Shown: positions 5,014 through 8,494 of the stretch, in pieces | Layout: each line of letters begins with the position of its first letter | How positions within the stretch are numbered: position 1 is the first letter of the stretch | Assembly (NCBI GenBank): GCA_913056285.1 | Contig: CAJXNE010000087.1 | Span: 1-8,494, forward strand | Source: an uncultured Zetaproteobacteria bacterium | GTDB taxonomy: Bacteria > Pseudomonadota > Zetaproteobacteria > Mariprofundales > Mariprofundaceae | Length of the DNA stretch: 8,494 nt | Reading direction: 5' to 3' | Notes under the pieces: generated by a model | The model's database searches: none | Seen by the model: the letters and a program-made list of their open reading frames with translations, nothing else | What the model was told of the DNA's origin: nothing | Made by a program: the position numbers and the translations under genes

Positions 5014-6204
5014 ATGTCCAATTCTACCATATATATTGATACCCCTGCTCTGTTGGCAACAGCCTGCCCTGAAATGGCCGCTTGCCACGTACTCTGCCTC
5101 GATACCGAATTCCACCGGGAAAGCACCTATTACGCCGAATTCGCCCTGTTGCAAATTTACGGCAACGGCCATTGCTGGATCGTTGATCCGATTGCGCTAA
5201 CCGATCTGTCAGAACTATGGGATATTCTAAGCAATCCGGACATTCTGAAAGTGTTTCATGCCGGCAGACAGGATATTGAAATCTTCGTCAAAGAATCCGG
5301 CCGCCTGCCCACGCCTCTGTTCGACACGCAGGTCGCTGCCGCCCTGCTTGGTTACGGACAACAGGTCGGTTTTGGAAATCTGGTGCAGCGCATTACCAAG
5401 AAAGCACTGGCCAAGGGCGAATCATTCACCAACTGGAAAATGCGGCCATTAACCCCCAAACAGCTGAAATATGCCGCCGATGATGTCATCTGGTTGATGC
5501 CAATCTTTCAACATTTACAGGAGCGACTGGAGGCCACCGGACGCTCCGAATGGTTGCAGGAAGAACAAAGCGTGCTCACCGATCCGGCCACCTATGATAA
5601 CGATGTTTCTACCATTTTCTGGCGTGTCAAAGGCGTCACCAAAGTCAAAGGCAAGCACCTTGCCGCCCTGCGCGAACTGGCGGCATGGCGCGAGCGAGCA
5701 GCCAAAGCCCGGGATATCCCTCGCCGACGCATGCTCTCTGATGAAGCCCTGCTCGAAATCGCCCGCCGCGACACATTAAATACCGATACCATGCAGCGCA
5801 TGCGCGGCATCAATGCAGGCTTTATCAAGCGCTTCGGTGGAGAAATCATTCAGGTCTGGCAACAGGGCATAGACACACCGGAAGCAGACTGGCCCAGACA
5901 AAGCCCTCGCCGTCATAATCATGCCGGCACTGACCTGCGGCTGGAAATGCTCGACACACTGGTACGTTTGAAAGCCGACGAAGGCGAGATTGCCGCATCG
6001 ATTCTGGCCAGTAAGTCAGAATTGTCCGAACTGGCTTCATGGGGCTATCGCTGCAAAGACAAGCCACCGGAAGTAGCCTGTCTGCAAGGCTGGCGCTATG
6101 AACTGGTCGGTCATGATTTACTCAGACTGCTGCGCGGCGAAATCTGCCTGCACCTGAACCCGCAAACCGGCCTGCCTGTTATCACCGCTTTTAAGCAATC
6201 ATGA
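5014..6204 (+). CDS. rnd: Ribonuclease D
   Basis: A 396-residue 3'-to-5' exoribonuclease of the DEDDy family that trims tRNA precursors and other stable RNAs in the cytoplasm. All five catalytic residues are seen: D30 and E32 in LDTEFHRE, D87 in FHAGRQDIEIF, and Y153 and D157 in YAADDVIWL. The numbering lies two above that of E. coli RNase D (D28, E30, D85, Y151, D155). The nuclease domain covers about 1-205. An HRDC domain follows (about 210-290: FWRVKGV, LAALRELAAWRERAAKARDIPRRRMLSDEALLEIARR), and the rest matches the position of the second HRDC-like domain. The protein is about 20 residues longer than the E. coli enzyme. The start ATG has a weak AGGGTG seven bases before. Its stop overlaps the next gene (ATGA), so the two are probably translated together. 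Confidence 0.94.
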   Translation: MSNSTIYIDTPALLATACPEMAACHVLCLDTEFHRESTYYAEFALLQIYGNGHCWIVDPIALTDLSELWDILSNPDILKVFHAGRQDIEIFVKESGRLPTPLFDTQVAAALLGYGQQVGFGNLVQRITKKALAKGESFTNWKMRPLTPKQLKYAADDVIWLMPIFQHLQERLEATGRSEWLQEEQSVLTDPATYDNDVSTIFWRVKGVTKVKGKHLAALRELAAWRERAAKARDIPRRRMLSDEALLEIARRDTLNTDTMQRMRGINAGFIKRFGGEIIQVWQQGIDTPEADWPRQSPRRHNHAGTDLRLEMLDTLVRLKADEGEIAASILASKSELSELASWGYRCKDKPPEVACLQGWRYELVGHDLLRLLRGEICLHLNPQTGLPVITAFKQS

Positions 6205-6830
6205 AACTCTGCTTCTCCATTGATGCGCTCTCGGCATCCGGCGCCAATGCATGGCGTTTACAGGAAGATCAGCTTTGGCGCGAATGTGCGTATGCCGAAC
6301 CCTTGCAGGATGGCGATGCTCGCATCACAGATAAAAAACAGGCCGAATACTGGCTCAATCGTCGCCTTAAAAAGGACAAGAAAACTGTCCTGACTGCACA
6401 GCATAAAGCGGGCAAATTCGATTTTCTGATGCGCGGTATTTTTGCACACGCTGTATTGCACAGAACCTCTGGCGCGCCAATTCCCGAAAAAGCCCGGATG
6501 CTTGATTGTTTTGCACAATTGCAACCGGGTGCTCCGTGGCTGGTCTATCTCGATGTGGCCGGTCATTTCCAGGCGCTCGATACCAGCAAGGTATCCATCA
6601 TGGCCAATCTCGATATTGCCGTACGCGGAGAAATCGCTTCCAGCGAAGATTACATCGGCCCCAAAGCCGCTGCCGATGAAAAGATGATGGATGGCCTCTA
6701 CCACCAGTTTCTGGCTGGCTGGCTGGAGCATCTGAAATCATCGAATATGAATGTTTTCGTGCCTGATCCCGAGAAGTTGAAAGAGGAATCCGCCTATATC
6801 GAGGAAATCCATAACTGGCGACACGAATAA
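6201..6830 (+). CDS. Soluble protein of unknown function, coupled to rnd
   Basis: A 209-residue protein I do not recognise. Its ATG (6201-6203) shares four bases with the rnd stop (ATGA) and has no clear ribosome binding site of its own, which argues for translational coupling to rnd. No signal peptide or membrane segment is present, so it is probably cytoplasmic. A basic patch NRRLKKDKKT (53-62) could touch nucleic acid; the C-terminal part (about 145-209) is charged and probably helical. Cysteines are few and scattered (C4, C29, C103), with no metal-binding pattern. The gene ends 31 bases before a clear terminator, so the rnd operon stops here. The partnership suggests a role in RNA metabolism, but that is only inference. 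Base composition resembles the neighbours, and the full-length coupled frame makes it a real gene. Confidence 0.8.
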   Translation: MKLCFSIDALSASGANAWRLQEDQLWRECAYAEPLQDGDARITDKKQAEYWLNRRLKKDKKTVLTAQHKAGKFDFLMRGIFAHAVLHRTSGAPIPEKARMLDCFAQLQPGAPWLVYLDVAGHFQALDTSKVSIMANLDIAVRGEIASSEDYIGPKAAADEKMMDGLYHQFLAGWLEHLKSSNMNVFVPDPEKLKEESAYIEEIHNWRHE

Positions 6831-6860
6831 TATATTCCTCGCCCCGCCCACTCAGACACA

Positions 6861-6888
6861 AAAAGCGACCCTCGAAAGGGCCGCTTTT
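6861..6888. terminator. Bidirectional intrinsic terminator between the rnd operon and serC
   Basis: AAAAGCG (6861-6867) pairs with CGCTTTT (6882-6888) and CCCT (6869-6872) pairs with AGGG (6877-6880), with one A-C mismatch between the two helices and a CGAA loop. The A-run on one side and T-run on the other give a T-tract on both strands. It can therefore end both the rightward transcript (gene ending at 6830) and the leftward serC transcript (stop at 6917). Confidence 0.85.
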
Positions 6889-6916
6889 AAGGATAAGTCT
6901 GAAGACTCAGTTCATT

Positions 6917-7999
6917 TTACCTCTGGTTCTTTTCAAATTTTTGCATATAGGCAACCAGCGCATCCACGCCCTCTTCCGGCATCGCATTGTAGATGCTGGC
7001 GCGCATACCACCGACTGAGCGATGTCCCTTCAGGGTTATCAATCCATTCTCTGCTGCACCTGCAAGGAAAGCAGCATCCAATTCAGGATCGGCCAGCGTG
7101 AATGTTACGTTCATCCATGAACGGGCGTTGGTTGGCACAGGATTCGCATAAAAATCACTGCTATCAATCACGGCATAGAGTTTGTCAGCCTTGCGATGAT
7201 TAACCTCGCCCATGGCAGTAAGCCCGCCCTGCTCCTTGATCCATTCAAAGACCAGCCCCGCCATATACCAGCTATAGGTTGCAGGTGTGTTATACATCGA
7301 ACCACCATCGGCATGGGTTTTGTAATTAAACATGGCAGGCGTTTTCTCAGCGGCTTTACCCAGCAAATCCTCACGAATGATCACAATAGCCAAGCCGGCA
7401 GGTCCGATATTCTTCTGTGCACCGGCATAGATCATCGCAAATTTGGACACATCAATCGGGCGCGAAAGAATGGTGGAAGACATATCCGCGACTAAAGGAA
7501 CACCTCCCGTTTCCGGAATATAATCAAACTCAACACCGGCGATGGTCTCGTTCGGCGTGTAGTGAACATAGGCGGCGTCGGGATTGAGTTTCAGCTCAGC
7601 TTGAGTCGGAACGGTGGTAAAACCGTCGCCCGAAGTGTCTGCGGCGATATTGACGTTACAGAAGCGCTTGGCTTCGGCAATCGCTTTCTTCGACCAGATA
7701 CCGGTATTGATATAATCGGCGCTATCTTTATCACCCAGCAAATTCAGCGGAACCATTGCAAACTGGGACGAAGCACCGCCCTGAAGAAAGAGCACCTTGT
7801 AGTTATCAGGAATGCTCATCACATCACGCAGATCTTTCTCAGCTTTTGTCGCGATGGACATATACTCTTTACCACGATGGCTCATTTCCATGACCGACAT
7901 TCCCGAGCCATTCCACTCCAGCATTTCCTGCTGCGCGCGCTCCATTACGGCTGTCGGCAACATTGCCGGGCCAGCACTGAAATTAAACTTTCTTGCCAT
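6917..7999 (-). CDS. serC: Phosphoserine aminotransferase
   Basis: A 360-residue class V PLP aminotransferase that converts 3-phosphohydroxypyruvate and glutamate to O-phosphoserine in serine synthesis; the same enzyme acts in the pyridoxal-phosphate pathway of many proteobacteria. It opens with the typical FNFSAGPAMLP. The PLP-binding lysine is K196 in AGAQKNIGP; W102 (the ring-stacking Trp), D172 in VADMSST, and the HRG and GGAS motifs (41-43, 74-77) are in their usual places. The C-terminal GHRSVGGMRASIYNAMP is the phosphate-binding and closing motif. The length is close to E. coli SerC (362). ATG 7999 is chosen over an extension to 8080 because the protein family starts here and AAGGA lies eight bases before. 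The rhodanese gene lies 175 bases upstream, and the gene ends at the bidirectional terminator. Confidence 0.96.
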   Translation of the reverse strand: MARKFNFSAGPAMLPTAVMERAQQEMLEWNGSGMSVMEMSHRGKEYMSIATKAEKDLRDVMSIPDNYKVLFLQGGASSQFAMVPLNLLGDKDSADYINTGIWSKKAIAEAKRFCNVNIAADTSGDGFTTVPTQAELKLNPDAAYVHYTPNETIAGVEFDYIPETGGVPLVADMSSTILSRPIDVSKFAMIYAGAQKNIGPAGLAIVIIREDLLGKAAEKTPAMFNYKTHADGGSMYNTPATYSWYMAGLVFEWIKEQGGLTAMGEVNHRKADKLYAVIDSSDFYANPVPTNARSWMNVTFTLADPELDAAFLAGAAENGLITLKGHRSVGGMRASIYNAMPEEGVDALVAYMQKFEKNQR

Positions 8000-8007
8000 G
8001 GTTTGTA

Positions 8008-8012
8008 TCCTT
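8008..8012 (-). promoter_or_regulatory. Ribosome binding site that fixes the serC start
   Basis: On the minus strand AAGGA precedes the ATG at 7999 by eight bases. This supports MARKFNF as the true N-terminus and argues against the 27 in-frame codons upstream, which are lysine-rich and unlike the family. Confidence 0.7.
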
Positions 8013-8148
8013 TTTATTCGGGTGTTTGTTTTTATTTTTTGAAGGGTCGGCATATTCTGCTTACTTTTATCCTCAGTCAATGAAAAGCCTTTTCAAATAT
8101 AAAATGCGTCTGAAAAATCTGATGAAAGGGTACGGTAAAACGTTTCAT

Positions 8149-8165
8149 GGCTACGGGTAGTAGCC
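8149..8165 (-). other. Small hairpin downstream of the rhodanese gene
   Basis: GGCTAC (8149-8154) and GTAGCC (8160-8165) form a perfect six-base-pair stem with a five-base loop, ten bases after the rhodanese stop codon. On the minus strand a short T-run (TTTT) comes only after several more bases, so it is at best a weak terminator. The rest of the 8000-8174 gap is AT-rich and should contain the serC promoter if serC is separately transcribed, but I find no good -35/-10 pair. Confidence 0.3.
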
Positions 8166-8174
8166 GTTGGATAT

Positions 8175-8489
8175 TTATTCTACCGGATAAACGGCTTGCA
8201 TCCAGGCCATTGTGCCGCCTTCTATGTTGATAAGATTGGTGTGTCCGCACTCTCTGGCCAGATAATCGGCAGCCTGCGCCGAACGCATGCCGGAACGACA
8301 GATCAGAAAGACATCGCCTTGTTTCGGAAATGCATCTACCTGCGCTGGCAAAGTATTTAATGCAATCAGTTTTGCACCGGGCACATGACCGGCCTGATAT
8401 TCCTCCGGTGTGCGCACATCGATCAGCGTGATCGCTTCATCTTTCTCGCGTGCTACAAGCCAGCGCGGATAGAGTTCATTGATATTCAT
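8175..8489 (-). CDS. Single-domain rhodanese (sulfurtransferase)
   Basis: A 104-residue cytoplasmic rhodanese-fold protein of GlpE-like size. The conserved N-terminal motif LIDVRTPEEYQAGHVPGA (22-39) and the active-site loop CRSGMR (64-69) with the sulfur-carrying C64 are complete, as is the C-terminal NIEGGTMAW (92-100). Such proteins carry persulfide sulfur to an acceptor (cyanide or thioredoxin in vitro; the real acceptor is usually unknown). There is no signal peptide. The start ATG (8489-8487) is only five bases from the window edge, so its ribosome binding site and any upstream partner cannot be seen, and a longer form is not fully excluded. Its position before serC might hint at a link with serine-cysteine-sulfur metabolism, but this is only context. 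Confidence 0.92.
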   Translation of the reverse strand: MNINELYPRWLVAREKDEAITLIDVRTPEEYQAGHVPGAKLIALNTLPAQVDAFPKQGDVFLICRSGMRSAQAADYLARECGHTNLINIEGGTMAWMQAVYPVE

Positions 8490-8494
8490 ACGTT

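Noticed and set aside
8000..8080. 27-codon in-frame extension of serC upstream of 7999
   Set aside because: The family begins at MARKFNFSAGP, a ribosome binding site lies before that ATG, and the extension is a lysine-rich stretch unlike SerC.
7562..8083. 173-codon open frame on the plus strand opposite serC
   Set aside because: It is antisense to serC, which has all its family motifs; the frame is open only as a by-product of serC codon use.

Overview
The window looks like ordinary chromosomal DNA from a Gram-negative bacterium of the phylum Pseudomonadota. The support is a SerC/PII/RNase D gene set of proteobacterial type, a secreted protein with a Sec signal peptide, a GlnK-AmtB pair and strong AGGAGG-type ribosome binding sites. 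I cannot place it in a class or genus by eye (beta-, gamma- or zetaproteobacterial are all possible). I see no insertion sequence, phage gene, CRISPR array, tRNA or rRNA.

Left part (1-2999, minus strand): three genes read leftwards and probably form one transcript. First is a 258-aa secreted protein of unknown function. After 33 bases comes a membrane-bound HAMP-SpoIIE (PP2C-type, RsbU-like) phosphatase. Its stop codon overlaps by one base (TAATG) the start of a class II fumarase gene (fumC), which runs off the left edge. The leader in front of the secreted-protein gene holds a perfect TGTGA-N6-TCACA (CRP/Vfr-type) site, spaced like a class II activator site from a GATAAT -10 box.

Nitrogen module (3000-4653, minus strand): glnK (PII signal protein) is followed by amtB (ammonium channel). 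They are separated by about 100 bases, with a perfect hairpin straddling the glnK stop codon. GlnK carries the uridylylation tyrosine Y51 and is expected to plug AmtB through its T-loop.

Divergent control region (4654-5013): 360 bases without a gene between glnK (left) and rnd (right). It is rich in short dyads: a 12-bp palindrome repeated with a 13-bp period, an alternating ATCAAC/GTTGAT cluster and a 17-bp quasi-palindrome.

RNA-processing pair (5014-6830, plus strand): rnd (RNase D with all DEDDy residues and an HRDC region) overlaps by four bases (ATGA) a 209-aa soluble protein I do not recognise. A bidirectional terminator (6861-6888) separates it from the convergent serC gene.

Right part (6917-8489, minus strand): serC (phosphoserine aminotransferase) and, upstream of it, a single-domain rhodanese with a CRSGMR active loop. 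Both may link to serine/cysteine and sulfur metabolism, but the 175-base gap leaves co-transcription open.

The most interesting items are the CRP-like promoter, the dyad cluster upstream of glnK, the hairpin at the glnK stop, the unexpected gene partnership ending in fumC, and the two unrecognised proteins. I did not find evidence of a wholly new multi-gene system.
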